Counted from the stretch's first letter, positions 44,136-54,722 are shown. The stretch is 64,000 nt of DNA from Thermomonas sp. (GCF_023953935.1 NZ_JAMLIW010000005.1:62001-126000), one strand, 5' to 3'. Numbers and translations: made by a program. Notes: generated by a model not told the origin, from the letters alone.

Positions 44136-46739
44136 TCACGTCCCACGCGGCTTGGCGCGATGGGTGGCCGTGGCATTCCACGGATCGTCCGGCCAGGGGT
44201 GGCGCGGGTAGCGGCCTTTCATTTCCTTCTTCACCTCGGCATAGGTGCTGTTCCAGAAATTGCCCAGGTCCGACGTCACCTGCAAGGGTTTGCCGCCGGG
44301 TGAAAGCAGGTGCAGCAGCAAGGGCACGCGGCCATCGGCTACGCGCGGTGTTTGCGCCAGGCCGAACAATTCCTGCAACTTCACCGCCAATATCGGCGGC
44401 GCGGGTTGGCCGTGGTCATCCAATCGATAGTCGATGCCGCGATCAAGGCCGGACGGCACCGCGATCCGCGTGGGTGCCAGCTGTTCGATGCGCTGGCGCA
44501 GCGTCCAGTCGATGCCGGATTTCAGCGCCTCCGACAATTCGCTGGTGTCCAACGCGTCGAGGCGGGTCTTGCCGGCGAAGGCGGGTTTCAGCCAGCCATC
44601 CAGCGTCGTCAGCAGCGCGGCATCGGAGAGGTCGGGCAAGCCCAGTTCCGGCATCCACGTGCGCAGGCATTGCACGCGAATCCGCCATTGCGACAACGCG
44701 TCGCTCCACGGCAAGCAGGCCAGGCCCAGCTCGCGCACGGCATCGGTCAAGGCTTGCGTGGCCAACGCGGCATCCACCTTGCCGACGGATTTCGAAGCCA
44801 GCACGATGCCGTCGAAGCGTTCGATGCGTTCACTCACCAGCGCCCGCTTGCCGGCATCCCAACGCACCTCATCGCCTTGCCGGAAATGTGCGGCGAAGGC
44901 TTCGCGCAAATACATCTCGTCCACCGGCGCACCGCGCAACAGCAGCGCATCCTTGGCTTCAAAGCGCAGCTCACTTGCGACCAGCCACGGCTCGCCGTAC
45001 AAGGCGCTGTCATCAAACAGGCGCGCCGTGCGGCCATTGGTGAGCAGGTAGCGGCGCGGGTCCTGCGGATGCTGTTTGCCGATGCGATCCGGGAAGGCGT
45101 GCGCCAACACATCGCCCAGCGCATGCGCCGCGGAGGATGGCGGCGGCAGTGCGTCGCAGCGCAGGCGACGGCGCCATTGTTTGGACGCTGCGTCGATGGC
45201 CGCGAGCGCAGTGCGGCTGGCCTCCGCAGGCACCTTCCCCATGCGAAATGCGGCCAGGGCTTGCCAGCGCTCGATCAGGGCGTCGCCGCGGCTGCGCAGC
45301 GGGTCACGGGCTTCGATCAGCGCTGCCACATCACACGCCAATGCGACGCGACTTGGGGCGTCCGTCGCCAACAACATCGCCGCCAGGCGCGGATGGGTGC
45401 CGAGGGCGAGCATGCGTTTGCCGAGCGCGCTGATCCTGCCTTGCCCATCCAATGCATCCAGCCGCTGCAACAACTCACGGCCGGCGGCCAAGGCGCCCGG
45501 CGGTGGCGCATCGACGAAGCGCAGCGCCGTGCTGCCCCAGGCGGCCAGTTCCAAGGCCAATGCGGCCAACTCCACCTGCGCAATTTCCGGCCTGCGCTGC
45601 GGTTCCAGCCGCTGCGACTGCGGCCACAGCCGATAGGCGAAACCCTCGGCCACGCGCCCGGCGCGGCCGGCGCGTTGATCCGCGCTGGCCTGCGAAATCG
45701 CCACCACCTCCAGGCGCGAGAAGCCGCTGTTGGGATCAAACTTCGGCTCGCGCGCCAACCCGGCATCGATCACCACCCGCACGCCCGGCAGGGTCACCGA
45801 GGATTCCGCCACGTTAGTCGCCAGCACAACGCGGCGACGGCCATCCTCCGCGGGTTGCAGCACGCGGGTTTGCTGTTCGAGCGGGAGCTCGCCGTGCAGG
45901 ACGAGGATTTCGACTTCGCTGTTTCCTTCTCCCTCCGGGAGAAGGTGCCCGAAGGGCGGATGAGGGTTGGTCGATGGCGAGGATTTCACCAGCACCCCCA
46001 CCCTCACCCCAACCCCTCTCCCGGCGGGAGAGGGGCTCAAGAGTCGCTCCACCTTCGCAATCTCGCGCTGCCCCGGCAGGAACACCAGCACATCGCCGGG
46101 ATGTTCGGCCAGCGCGTGTTCCACCGCGCGGCGCACTTGCTGTTCCAGCGCTTCCTCGCGCCGCGCCGGGAAATGCGCGACCGTAACCGGATAGCTGCGG
46201 CCCGCGCTCGACAACCGTGGTGCATCGAGGAAGCTGGCGAGATTTTCGCCGTCCAGGGTGGCCGACATCACCAGCAGCCGCAGGTCCTCGCGCAGCCCCG
46301 CCTGCACATCCAGCGCCAGCGCCAGGCCGAGATCGCCACTCAGATGCCGTTCGTGGAACTCATCGAAGACAATCGCGCCGATCCCTTCCAGCAAGGGATC
46401 GTCCTGCAACATCCGGGTCAGGATGCCTTCGGTGACGACCTCGATCCGCGTGCGTGGCGAGACCTTGCTTTCGAACCGGATCCGGTAGCCAACGGTCGCG
46501 CCAACGCCTTCCCCGAGTTGCCGGGCCATGAAGCCGGCCGCCGCCCGCGCCGCCACCCGGCGCGGTTCCAGCATCACGATTTTCCTGCCCCCCAGCCAAT
46601 CGGCCGCCAGCAAGGCCAGCGGCACCTGCGTGGTCTTGCCCGCCCCCGGCGGCGCTTCCAGCACCAAACGTGGATGCTGCGCCAGCGACGCAAGGATGTC
46701 CGGCAGCAGCGGCATGATCGGAAAGTGCATGCGCGCCAT
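44136..46739 (-). CDS. hrpB: ATP-dependent helicase HrpB with in-frame repeat insertion
   Basis: 867 residues of a DEAH-box RNA helicase. Motif I is PPGAGKT (about 29-35), motif II DEFHERH, motif III MSATLDG, then VLVFLPGQREI, TNVAESSVTLPGV and QRAGRAGR (motif VI). The HA2 region and the HrpB C-terminal domain are complete (ELFGLAQTPRV, VTSDLGNFWNSTYAEVKKEM). Residues about 235-272 are a Ser/Pro/Gly-rich insert (LSPSPAGRGVGVRVGV...PFGHLLPEGEG) encoded by a genomic hairpin repeat. It sits in the loop between motif IV and VEILVLHGELP, so the protein may tolerate it. Role in the cell: uncertain; HrpB is non-essential in other bacteria. Confidence 0.93.
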   Translation of the reverse strand: MARMHFPIMPLLPDILASLAQHPRLVLEAPPGAGKTTQVPLALLAADWLGGRKIVMLEPRRVAARAAAGFMARQLGEGVGATVGYRIRFESKVSPRTRIEVVTEGILTRMLQDDPLLEGIGAIVFDEFHERHLSGDLGLALALDVQAGLREDLRLLVMSATLDGENLASFLDAPRLSSAGRSYPVTVAHFPARREEALEQQVRRAVEHALAEHPGDVLVFLPGQREIAKVERLLSPSPAGRGVGVRVGVLVKSSPSTNPHPPFGHLLPEGEGNSEVEILVLHGELPLEQQTRVLQPAEDGRRRVVLATNVAESSVTLPGVRVVIDAGLAREPKFDPNSGFSRLEVVAISQASADQRAGRAGRVAEGFAYRLWPQSQRLEPQRRPEIAQVELAALALELAAWGSTALRFVDAPPPGALAAGRELLQRLDALDGQGRISALGKRMLALGTHPRLAAMLLATDAPSRVALACDVAALIEARDPLRSRGDALIERWQALAAFRMGKVPAEASRTALAAIDAASKQWRRRLRCDALPPPSSAAHALGDVLAHAFPDRIGKQHPQDPRRYLLTNGRTARLFDDSALYGEPWLVASELRFEAKDALLLRGAPVDEMYLREAFAAHFRQGDEVRWDAGKRALVSERIERFDGIVLASKSVGKVDAALATQALTDAVRELGLACLPWSDALSQWRIRVQCLRTWMPELGLPDLSDAALLTTLDGWLKPAFAGKTRLDALDTSELSEALKSGIDWTLRQRIEQLAPTRIAVPSGLDRGIDYRLDDHGQPAPPILAVKLQELFGLAQTPRVADGRVPLLLHLLSPGGKPLQVTSDLGNFWNSTYAEVKKEMKGRYPRHPWPDDPWNATATHRAKPRGT
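45925..46037. repeat. CCCTCTCCC-type repeat inserted inside hrpB
   Basis: The segment reads CTTCTCCCTCCGGGAGAAGG at one end, followed by GATGAGGGTTGG. At the other end it reads ACCCTCACCCCAACCCC, followed by TCTCCCGGCGGGAGAGG. The two halves form hairpins facing each other. The same kind of unit is intergenic at 13500-13690 and 34890-34960. Here it stays in frame with hrpB and adds roughly 38 codons. Confidence 0.8.
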
Positions 46740-46819
46740 TGTAGGAGCGCACCGCAGGGGCGCGATGCCTTTGCAGGATGCTGCACAGCGTTCGCGCCCC
46801 TGCGGTGCGCTCCTACAAT
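46738..46819. repeat. Inverted REP pair (GTAGGAGCGC type) between hrpB and tatD
   Basis: Two perfect 28-bp arms (46738-46765 and 46792-46819), ATTGTAGGAGCGCACCG... and its complement, around a 26-base loop. GTAGGAGCGC with GGGGCGCGA matches REP sequences mobilised by RAYT-type transposases. The pair fills nearly the whole 86-base space between two divergent start codons; the left arm begins within the hrpB ATG. Confidence 0.92.
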
Positions 46820-46825
46820 AGGCGG

Positions 46826-47629
<804 letters not shown>

Positions 47630-47690
47630 TATACCCAGTGGTTTAGTTATGTGTTAGGCTGCGCACCTTCGCCCCACCGGACCGTTGCGC

Positions 47691-48773
47691 ATGCGCCCGC
47701 CTTCCCGTCTGTTGCTGCCGGTGCTTGCCCTGGGCGTGGTGCTGCTCTTCACCGCCTGCCACAAGCAGAACACCGCGCCCACGGCCGCTTCCGCACAAGC
47801 GGTCAGCGTCACCGCGGCACGGATGCAGCCGATCCAGCGCCGCGTGGCGGCCGCCGGCCCGGTGGCGGCGTGGGAAGAGATGCAGTTGGGGGTCGAACTG
47901 TCCGGCTTGCGCGTGACGCGTCTGCTGGTGGACGTGGGCCAGCAGGTGCGTCCGGGCGAGCTGCTGCTGGAACTCGACCATCGCAGCCTGGACAGCGATC
48001 TGGCGCAGGCGAACGCGGCCTTGCATCAGGCCGAGGCCGGGGCCGAGCTGGCCCGTTCGAAATACACCCGCGGGCAATCGCTGGTGCAGGGCCATTACAT
48101 CAGTGCGATGGCACTGGATGAACTGCGTGCCGCACGCACCCAGGCCGAAGCGCAGCTGGGCACCGCCCGTGCGTTGCGCGATGCCGCGGCGCTGCGCCGC
48201 AGCTATGCCGAGTTGCGCGCACCGGATGCCGGCACCATTTCCAGGCGGCTGGTGCAGCCCGGGCAGGTGGTGGGCGCGGGCGGCGAGCTGCTGCGGCTGA
48301 TCCGCCAAGGCCGGCTGGAATGGCGCGCCGAGCTGCCCGAGGCGCAGCTGGCGCAGGTGCAGCCCGGGCAAGCGGTGGTGCTGGATGGCAGCGGTGTGAC
48401 GGGCCGCGTGCGCGCCGTCACGCCCGGGGTGGACAGCAGCACCCGCACCGGCACCGCCTACGTGGACCTGCCCGAACCCGGGCCGGTGCAGCCCGGCACC
48501 TATGTGCAGGGCCGGATTGCCATCGGGCAGGGCAGCGCGCTGATGATCCCGATGACCGCGGTGGTGCGCCGGGATGGCCACGCCTATGCCTTTCGCGTGG
48601 GCAGCGACCAGCGCGCGCAGCAAGTGCGCATCGAGACCGGCAGCGCCCAGGGCGACAGCATCGAAGTGCGCAGTGGCCTGAAGGCAGGTGACCGCGTGGT
48701 CAGCGCCGGTGCCGGCTTCCTGGCCGAAGGCGATCGCGTGCGCGTGGTGCCGGCGGCGGGCAATTCCCGATGA
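47691..48773 (+). CDS. RND efflux periplasmic adaptor (membrane fusion lipoprotein)
   Basis: 360 residues. ATG 47691 gives a lipoprotein signal ending LLFTAC. A lipoyl-like domain (VTRLLVDVGQQVRPGELLLELD and later APDAGTISRRLVQPGQVVGAGG) brackets a short alpha-hairpin (about 105-165), followed by beta-barrel and membrane-proximal domains. The adaptor links the inner-membrane RND pump, encoded by the next gene with an ATGA overlap, to an outer-membrane channel that is not in this window. AT-rich sequence at 47630-47660 (GTTAGTATACC, GTTATGT) may be the promoter. No regulator gene is adjacent. Confidence 0.93.
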   Translation: MRPPSRLLLPVLALGVVLLFTACHKQNTAPTAASAQAVSVTAARMQPIQRRVAAAGPVAAWEEMQLGVELSGLRVTRLLVDVGQQVRPGELLLELDHRSLDSDLAQANAALHQAEAGAELARSKYTRGQSLVQGHYISAMALDELRAARTQAEAQLGTARALRDAAALRRSYAELRAPDAGTISRRLVQPGQVVGAGGELLRLIRQGRLEWRAELPEAQLAQVQPGQAVVLDGSGVTGRVRAVTPGVDSSTRTGTAYVDLPEPGPVQPGTYVQGRIAIGQGSALMIPMTAVVRRDGHAYAFRVGSDQRAQQVRIETGSAQGDSIEVRSGLKAGDRVVSAGAGFLAEGDRVRVVPAAGNSR

Positions 48774-51700
48774 GCGGCGGCGGCACGCTGTCCAGCTGGG
48801 GCATCCGCAACCCGGTGCCCGCCATCATGCTGTTCTTCGTGCTCTGCGTGGCGGGGCTGTGGGGCTTCCACCAGTTGCCGGTGGCGCGCTTTCCCGACAT
48901 CAGCTTCCCGATGGTGACGGTGGTCATCGTCCAGCCGGGCGCCTCGCCGCAGCAGTTGGAAACCGAGGTGACGCGCAAGGTGGAAGACGCCGTGGCCACC
49001 CTCGATCACGTCAAGCGCGTGTTTTCCACGGTGGTGGATGGCCAGTCCACCACGGTCATTGAATTTCACATCGACGCCAATTTGCTGGAGGCACTGAACG
49101 ACAGCAAGGACGCCGTCACCCGCATCCGCATGGACCTGCCGCAGGACATCCAGGAGCCGGTGATTTCGAAGGTGGACATTGTCGGCTCGCTGCTCACCTA
49201 TGCGGTGGACGCGCCGGCGATGCAGCCGGATGAAGTGTCGTGGTTCGTCGATCGCTACGTGGCGCGCGCACTGTATGGCGTCAATGGCGTGGCGGCGGTG
49301 ACGCGCATCGGCGGCGTGGATCGGCAGATTCGCGTGGATCTGAATCCGCAGGCGCTGCTGGCGCAGGGCATCACCGCCGGCGCGGTGAACCAGCAATTGG
49401 CGGCGATGCAGGTGGACCGCCCGGGCGGCAAGACCGAGCAGGACGGCGGCCAGCAGAGCGTGCGCACGCTCAACACGGTGGCCGACGCGCAGGCGCTGCG
49501 CGGTTTCAGCATTGCCCTGCCCAACGGCCAGCACACAAGGCTGGACGCACTGGCCACGGTACACGATGGCAGCGCCGACCCCACCCAGCTCGCGCTGCTC
49601 GACGGCAAGCCGGTGGTGGGGTTTTCGCTGGCGCGCTCACGCGGGGCCGATGAGCTGAAGGTGCGCGACGCGGTGCGCGTAGCGCTGGCCGAGCTGGCCA
49701 GGCAGCACCCCGGGGTGTCGTTCCGGCAAGTGACCGACATGTCGGAAGAAACCCAGCGCTCGTATTCGTCCTCGATGACGATGCTGTGGGAAGGCGCGCT
49801 GCTGGCGCTGGCGGTGGTGTTCTGGTTCCTGCGCGACTGGCGCGCCACCTGGGTGTCGGCGATTGCGCTGCCGCTGTCGATCATTCCGACCTTCGCGGTG
49901 ATCCAGTGGCTCGGCTTCAGTTTGAACATGATCACCCTGCTGGCATTGAGCGTGGTGATCGGCTTGCTGGTGGACGATGCCATCGTCGAGATCGAAAACA
50001 TCGTCCGCCATCTTGGCATGGGCAAGAAACCGCTGGAGGCCGCGCGCGATGCCGCCGACGAAATCGGCACCGCGGTGATCGCCACCTCCATCACCCTGGC
50101 GGCGGTGTTCGTGCCGGTGGCCTTCATGCCCGGCGTGTCCGGCAAGTTTTTCCGCGAATTCGGCTGGACCGCGGCCACGGCCGTGCTGTTCTCGCTGCTG
50201 GTGGCGCGCCTGCTGACGCCGATGATGGCCGCGCACCTGCTCAAGCCCAAGCCGCACGCGGAAGGCGACGGCAGGCTGATGCAGCGCTATCTGGCTTGGG
50301 TGGACAAGGCGCTGCGCCACCGCTGGAAGACCCTGGGCGCGGCGGCGCTGCTGTTCCTCGCTTCGCTGGCCCTGATTCCGCTGATCCCCACCACGTTCAT
50401 CCCGGTGACCGACCAGGGCCGCAGCATGCTGTCGCTGGAACTGGCGCCGGGCGCACGCATCGAGGACACCGCCGACATGGCCGAGCAGGCGCGCGCGCTG
50501 TTGCAGCCGATTCCCGAACTCAAGCAGGTGTTCACCCAGATTGGTTCCGTGCCCAACCTCGGCGACCCCGGCAAAAGCGGGCTGCCGGATCTGCGTCGCG
50601 CGGTACTGACTTTGGAATGGGGCGCTTCCGGGACCCGCGATCGCAATCAGCGTGCGCTGGAAGAGGAGGTCCGCACGCGCCTGGCCAACCTGCCCGGCGT
50701 GCGCATGAGCTTCATGAGCAATGAGCCCGGCGAACTGATGCAGCTGGTGCTGGCCGGCGATGATGCCGACGCGCTGTACGCCTCGGCGGCGAAAGTGGAG
50801 CGCGAGCTGCGCACCCTTCCGGGGCTGGGCAGCGTGTCGTCCTCGGCCTCGCTGCTGCGCCCGGAGGTGCAGATCTTCCCGGATTCGGCCCGCGCCGCCG
50901 AACTGGGCGTGTCCACCACCGCGATTGCCGAAGCCGCCCGCATCGCCACCAGCGGCGACTACGTGCAGCGCATGGCCAAACTCAATCTGGCCGATCGGCA
51001 GATCCCGATTCGCGTCGGCTTCGACCAAGCCACCCTGGCACAGCCGGACCTGCTGGCGCAGCTGCGCGTGCCCGGCGCGCATGGCGCGGTGCCGCTGGCG
51101 GCGGTGGCGTCCATTCGCGACGGCAGCGGGCCCTCGGTGATCAGCCGCTACAAGCGCCAGCGCAACATCACCCTGACCGCCGAGCTCAACGGCCGCCCGC
51201 TGGGCGAGGTCATGGCGCAGGCGCAGCAGTTGCCGTCGGTGAAAGCGCTGCCGCCGGGGGTGTCGTTCATCAACACCGGCGATTCGGAAATTTTCGTCGA
51301 GCTGTTCACCGGCTTCATGATGGCGATGGTGGCCGGCATCACCTGCATCTACATGGTGCTGCTGCTGCTGTTCCGCCACCCGATGCAGCCGCTGACGATC
51401 CTGAGCGCGATCCCGCTGTGCGCGGCGGGGGCGTTCGGCGCGCTGCTGATCACCCGCCACATGCTGTCACTGCCGGCCCTGATCGGCCTGCTGATGTTGA
51501 TCGGCATCGCCAGCAAGAATTCCATCCTGCTGGTGGATTACGCGGTGATGGCCGAAGACGAACACGGCCTGCCGCGGCACGCGGCGCTGCTGGATGCCTG
51601 CCACAAGCGCGCGCGTCCGGTGATCATGACCACGATTGCAATGGGCGCCGGCATGCTGCCGCTGGCGCTGGGCTTCTCCGGCGAATCCAGCATGCGCGCG

Positions 51701-51877
51701 CCGATGGCCTGGGCGGTGATTGGCGGCCTCGTCACTTCCACCGCCCTGAGCCTGCTGGTGGTGCCGGCCGCCTACACCGTGCTGGATGATCTGGGCACCT
51801 GGATCGCACGGCGCTGGCACGGCAAGGCGACCGTCAGCCGCGGCGCCACGGCGCTGCCAGGAAGCCACGCGGACTGA
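48770..51877 (+). CDS. RND-family efflux pump (AcrB/MdtB type)
   Basis: 1035 residues, the full length of a hydrophobe/amphiphile RND exporter. Proton-relay D402 and D403 lie in GLLVDDAIVEIENIV. The NPVPAIMLFFVLCVAGLWGF first helix, two large periplasmic loops and the repeat GIASKNSILLVDYAV in the second half are typical. It starts inside the adaptor's stop (ATGA). Drug or substrate range cannot be told; the sequence is nearer to general multidrug pumps than to heavy-metal CzcA types, which carry a DFG-type motif. Confidence 0.95.
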   Translation: MSGGGTLSSWGIRNPVPAIMLFFVLCVAGLWGFHQLPVARFPDISFPMVTVVIVQPGASPQQLETEVTRKVEDAVATLDHVKRVFSTVVDGQSTTVIEFHIDANLLEALNDSKDAVTRIRMDLPQDIQEPVISKVDIVGSLLTYAVDAPAMQPDEVSWFVDRYVARALYGVNGVAAVTRIGGVDRQIRVDLNPQALLAQGITAGAVNQQLAAMQVDRPGGKTEQDGGQQSVRTLNTVADAQALRGFSIALPNGQHTRLDALATVHDGSADPTQLALLDGKPVVGFSLARSRGADELKVRDAVRVALAELARQHPGVSFRQVTDMSEETQRSYSSSMTMLWEGALLALAVVFWFLRDWRATWVSAIALPLSIIPTFAVIQWLGFSLNMITLLALSVVIGLLVDDAIVEIENIVRHLGMGKKPLEAARDAADEIGTAVIATSITLAAVFVPVAFMPGVSGKFFREFGWTAATAVLFSLLVARLLTPMMAAHLLKPKPHAEGDGRLMQRYLAWVDKALRHRWKTLGAAALLFLASLALIPLIPTTFIPVTDQGRSMLSLELAPGARIEDTADMAEQARALLQPIPELKQVFTQIGSVPNLGDPGKSGLPDLRRAVLTLEWGASGTRDRNQRALEEEVRTRLANLPGVRMSFMSNEPGELMQLVLAGDDADALYASAAKVERELRTLPGLGSVSSSASLLRPEVQIFPDSARAAELGVSTTAIAEAARIATSGDYVQRMAKLNLADRQIPIRVGFDQATLAQPDLLAQLRVPGAHGAVPLAAVASIRDGSGPSVISRYKRQRNITLTAELNGRPLGEVMAQAQQLPSVKALPPGVSFINTGDSEIFVELFTGFMMAMVAGITCIYMVLLLLFRHPMQPLTILSAIPLCAAGAFGALLITRHMLSLPALIGLLMLIGIASKNSILLVDYAVMAEDEHGLPRHAALLDACHKRARPVIMTTIAMGAGMLPLALGFSGESSMRAPMAWAVIGGLVTSTALSLLVVPAAYTVLDDLGTWIARRWHGKATVSRGATALPGSHAD

Positions 51878-51889
51878 ATCCGCGCGGCC

Positions 51890-52660
51890 TCAACTGCGCA
51901 GGCCCACGCCCTTCCTCAGCAACCACAGCGCGAACCCGCCCAGCGCGCCGGTGAAGGCCAGCATCAGCACGTAGGCCTGCCACAGTTGGACATCGCTTTG
52001 CCCCAGCAGGCCGTAGCGGAAGGCGTTGACCATGTAGAAGATCGGGTTGGCATAGGTGGCCGTCTGCGCCCAGGAGGGCAGCAGGGTGATCGAATAGAAC
52101 ACGCCGCCCAGGTAGGTCAGCGGGGTCAGGATGAAGGTCGGCACGATGGCGATGTCGTCGAACTTCTTCGCGAACACCGCATTGACGAATCCGGCCAGCG
52201 AAAAGATCACCGCGCCCAGCAGGACCGCCGTCACCGTCACCAGCGGATGGGCGACGTGGACCGTGGTGAACAGCATCGCAATGGCCATCACGATCACGCC
52301 GACCATCACGCCGCGCAGCACCGCACCGGCAACGTAGCCGGCCAGGATCACCCAGTCCGGCGCCGGGCTGACCAGCAGCTCTTCGATGTAGCGGCCGAAC
52401 TTGGCGCCGAAGAACGAACTGGAAATGTTGCCGTAGCTGTTCTGGATCACGCTCATCATCACCAGCCCCGGGACGATGAACGCCATGTAATCCAGTCCAC
52501 CCATCTTGCCGACCCGCGAGCCGATCAGGCCGCCGAAGATCATGAAGTACAAGGTCATGGTGATCGCCGGCGGAATCAGGGTCTGGGTCCAGATCCGCAG
52601 GATCCGCATCACCTCGCGGCGCGCAATCGTGGCCAGCGCCACCAGGTCGGGATGGCTCAT
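51890..52660 (-). CDS. yadH: ABC-2 type transporter permease, YadH-like
   Basis: 256 residues with about six membrane helices and the ABC-2 landmarks TLIPPAITMTLYFMIFGGLIG, SSSFFGAKFGRYIEELLVSP and PLTYLGGVFYSITLLP. It overlaps its ATPase gene by 4 bases (ATGA). YadGH is a conserved exporter pair of unknown substrate. Convergent with the RND gene, with only 12 bases between stops. Confidence 0.9.
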   Translation of the reverse strand: MSHPDLVALATIARREVMRILRIWTQTLIPPAITMTLYFMIFGGLIGSRVGKMGGLDYMAFIVPGLVMMSVIQNSYGNISSSFFGAKFGRYIEELLVSPAPDWVILAGYVAGAVLRGVMVGVIVMAIAMLFTTVHVAHPLVTVTAVLLGAVIFSLAGFVNAVFAKKFDDIAIVPTFILTPLTYLGGVFYSITLLPSWAQTATYANPIFYMVNAFRYGLLGQSDVQLWQAYVLMLAFTGALGGFALWLLRKGVGLRS

Positions 52661-53637
52661 TGCGCAGCCTCCCGGTCCATTGACGCAGCCGTCCCGGCGT
52701 GTCCCGCTTCGCCGTCGCCGCGCTCGATCAGGCGCACGAACAGTTCCTCCAGCCGGTTGCTCTTGGTGCGCATCGAACGCACCCGGATCCCGGCCTGCGC
52801 GAAGGCGGCGAACACCCGGTTCAGGTCCATCGCGCGGGGCATGTCCAGATCCAGCGTCTGCGGGTCACGGGCCACCAGGCACGCACCTTCGATCGTCGGC
52901 AGGGCGTCCGGCAGCGCGCCTTCCACGTCGAACAAGAAGCCCTCGACGTCGAGCTTGGCCAGAAGCGATTTCATCGGCCCGCGCTCGATGATGGTGCCGT
53001 GGTCGATGATGGCCAGGTCCCGGCACAGGCTCTCGGCTTCTTCCAGATAGTGGGTGGTGAGGATGATCGTGGTGCCGGTGGAATTGATTTCCTGCAGGGT
53101 TTTCCACATGCCGCGGCGGATCTCGATGTCCACGCCGGCGGTGGGTTCGTCGAGGATCAGCAGCCGCGGCCGCGTCATCATCGCGCGGGCGATCATCAGC
53201 CGTCGCTTCATCCCGCCCGACAGGGTGCGGCTGGTGGCGTGCGCTTTCTCCCAAAGGTGGGCGCGTCCGAGCTCTTCTTCTGCCCGCCGCAGCGCCTCGG
53301 CGCGCGGCACGCCGTAGAAACCGGCGTAGTTCACGCAGATGTCCAGCGGCTTTTCGAACATGTTGAAGTTGAATTCCTGCGGCACCAGGCCAATCTGGCG
53401 CATGGTCCCGCTGCGGTCGGCGTCGAGGTCGATGCCGAACACTTCGACCGTACCCGAGGTCTTGTTGACCAGCGCGCTGACGATCCCGATCAGGGTGCTT
53501 TTGCCGGCGCCGTTCGGGCCGAGCAGGGCGTGAAAGTCACCGGGGGCGACCTCGAGGCTGACGCCCTTGAGCGCCTGCACGCCACCGTCGTAGGTCTTGA
53601 ACAGGTTGGAAACGCGCAGGGCGGGGACGTTGGGCAC
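52657..53637 (-). CDS. yadG: ABC transporter ATP-binding protein, YadG-like
   Basis: 326 residues. Walker A GPNGAGKST, Q-loop LVPQEFNF, signature LSGGMKRR, Walker B LLILDEPTAG and H-loop TTHYLEE are all intact. NFNMFEKPLDICVNYAGFYG is the YadG-type helical region. A C-terminal accessory region (about 235-326) ends in Gly/Ala-rich sequence. It energises the permease YadH, encoded next with overlapping start and stop. Confidence 0.92.
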   Translation of the reverse strand: MPNVPALRVSNLFKTYDGGVQALKGVSLEVAPGDFHALLGPNGAGKSTLIGIVSALVNKTSGTVEVFGIDLDADRSGTMRQIGLVPQEFNFNMFEKPLDICVNYAGFYGVPRAEALRRAEEELGRAHLWEKAHATSRTLSGGMKRRLMIARAMMTRPRLLILDEPTAGVDIEIRRGMWKTLQEINSTGTTIILTTHYLEEAESLCRDLAIIDHGTIIERGPMKSLLAKLDVEGFLFDVEGALPDALPTIEGACLVARDPQTLDLDMPRAMDLNRVFAAFAQAGIRVRSMRTKSNRLEELFVRLIERGDGEAGHAGTAASMDREAAQ

Positions 53638-53732
53638 GGGTGGGATCGACTTTGCTGACGCGGCGACCCGCGCGAAGCCGGTAGTATAGGCAGCCCCGTG
53701 GCCGCATCGGTGCCACGCTGTGTTGCAGCACC

Positions 53733-54497
53733 GTGGCGATCCCGCGCTTTCCGCTCAAACTCGTGTCGCGCCGCATGTTGGCACCGACCGTCGCGCACCT
53801 TTCCCTGGAGCGCGACGATGGCCAGGTCTTGCCCTGCATCCCCGGCCAGTTCATCCAGATCCATTTCCGCTATGCGGACGGCAGCGAGGCGCGCCGCAGC
53901 TACTCGATCGCGCTGGGCCGCGCCCTCGACACGCCGCCGGACGCTCGCGTGGACATCGCGGTCAGCTACGTCGCCGGCGGCGCCGCCACCGCGCTGTTCG
54001 AGGCCCTGCAGCTCGGTGAGGACGTGGAGGCCAGCGGCCCCTACGGGCGGTTTTGCCTGATGCCCAATGATGACAACCGCCGCTATCTGCTGATCGGCAC
54101 CGGCACCGGTGTCACGCCCTACCGGGCGATGCTGCCGCAGCTGGAAAAACTGATGCGAGATCGCAGCGTACAGGTGGCCTTGCTGCAAGGCGCGCGCTCA
54201 CCGGCCGAGCTGCTCTATGGCGCCGAGTTCCGCGCGTTTGCCCAGACCCATCCGGGCTTTCGCTACCTGCCCTGCCTGTCGCGGGAATTGCCCAAGCCCG
54301 GCTGCCTGCACGATCACCCGGACGTGCGCCACGGCTACGTGCAAAACGTGCTGGCCGAGTTGAGCCCGGATCCGGAGCACGACATCGCCTATTTGTGCGG
54401 CAACCCGGACATGGTCGATGCGACTTTCGACATGCTCAAGGAAATCGGCCTGCCGATCGGCAGGATCCGCCGCGAGAAATACGTCAGCAACAAGTGA
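53733..54497 (+). CDS. fpr: Ferredoxin-NADP(+) reductase
   Basis: 254 residues from a GTG start (MAIPRFPLKLVSRRML). The FAD domain has RRSYSIA and a GPYGRF phosphate loop; the NADP domain has GTGTGVTPYRAML and YLCGNPDMV. It ends REKYVSNK. It passes electrons between NADPH and ferredoxin or flavodoxin, often as part of oxidative-stress defence. The gene is divergent from yadG. Confidence 0.9.
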   Translation: MAIPRFPLKLVSRRMLAPTVAHLSLERDDGQVLPCIPGQFIQIHFRYADGSEARRSYSIALGRALDTPPDARVDIAVSYVAGGAATALFEALQLGEDVEASGPYGRFCLMPNDDNRRYLLIGTGTGVTPYRAMLPQLEKLMRDRSVQVALLQGARSPAELLYGAEFRAFAQTHPGFRYLPCLSRELPKPGCLHDHPDVRHGYVQNVLAELSPDPEHDIAYLCGNPDMVDATFDMLKEIGLPIGRIRREKYVSNK

Positions 54498-54612
54498 CGG
54501 CGGCGGCGGGTGGTGATCTTGGGCACGAAACAAAGGGGGCCACAGCGATGGCCGCCGCCGGGGGCGTGCGTGCCCAGGATTCCCGTTCGCCGGCGCAGTC
54601 CAAGCCTCTCGC

Positions 54613-54707
54613 ATCTCTGGGATGGGCGGCTCGAAGCGGGAATGTCCCCCGGCCGCTGACGCGGCCTCCTCCTTTATTTCCCGCTTCAAGCCGCCCACCC
54701 CAGAGAT
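54613..54707. repeat. 30-bp imperfect inverted repeat after fpr
   Basis: Arms 54613-54642 and 54678-54707 pair with only two G-T mismatches (ATCTCTGGGATGGGCGG... and its partner) around a 35-base loop. No T tract follows, so it is a poor terminator and looks more like a small dispersed element. With the operator region it makes up the gap 54498-54799, which has no supported ORF. Confidence 0.7.
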
Positions 54708-54722
54708 TTCAGAATACTCGTA

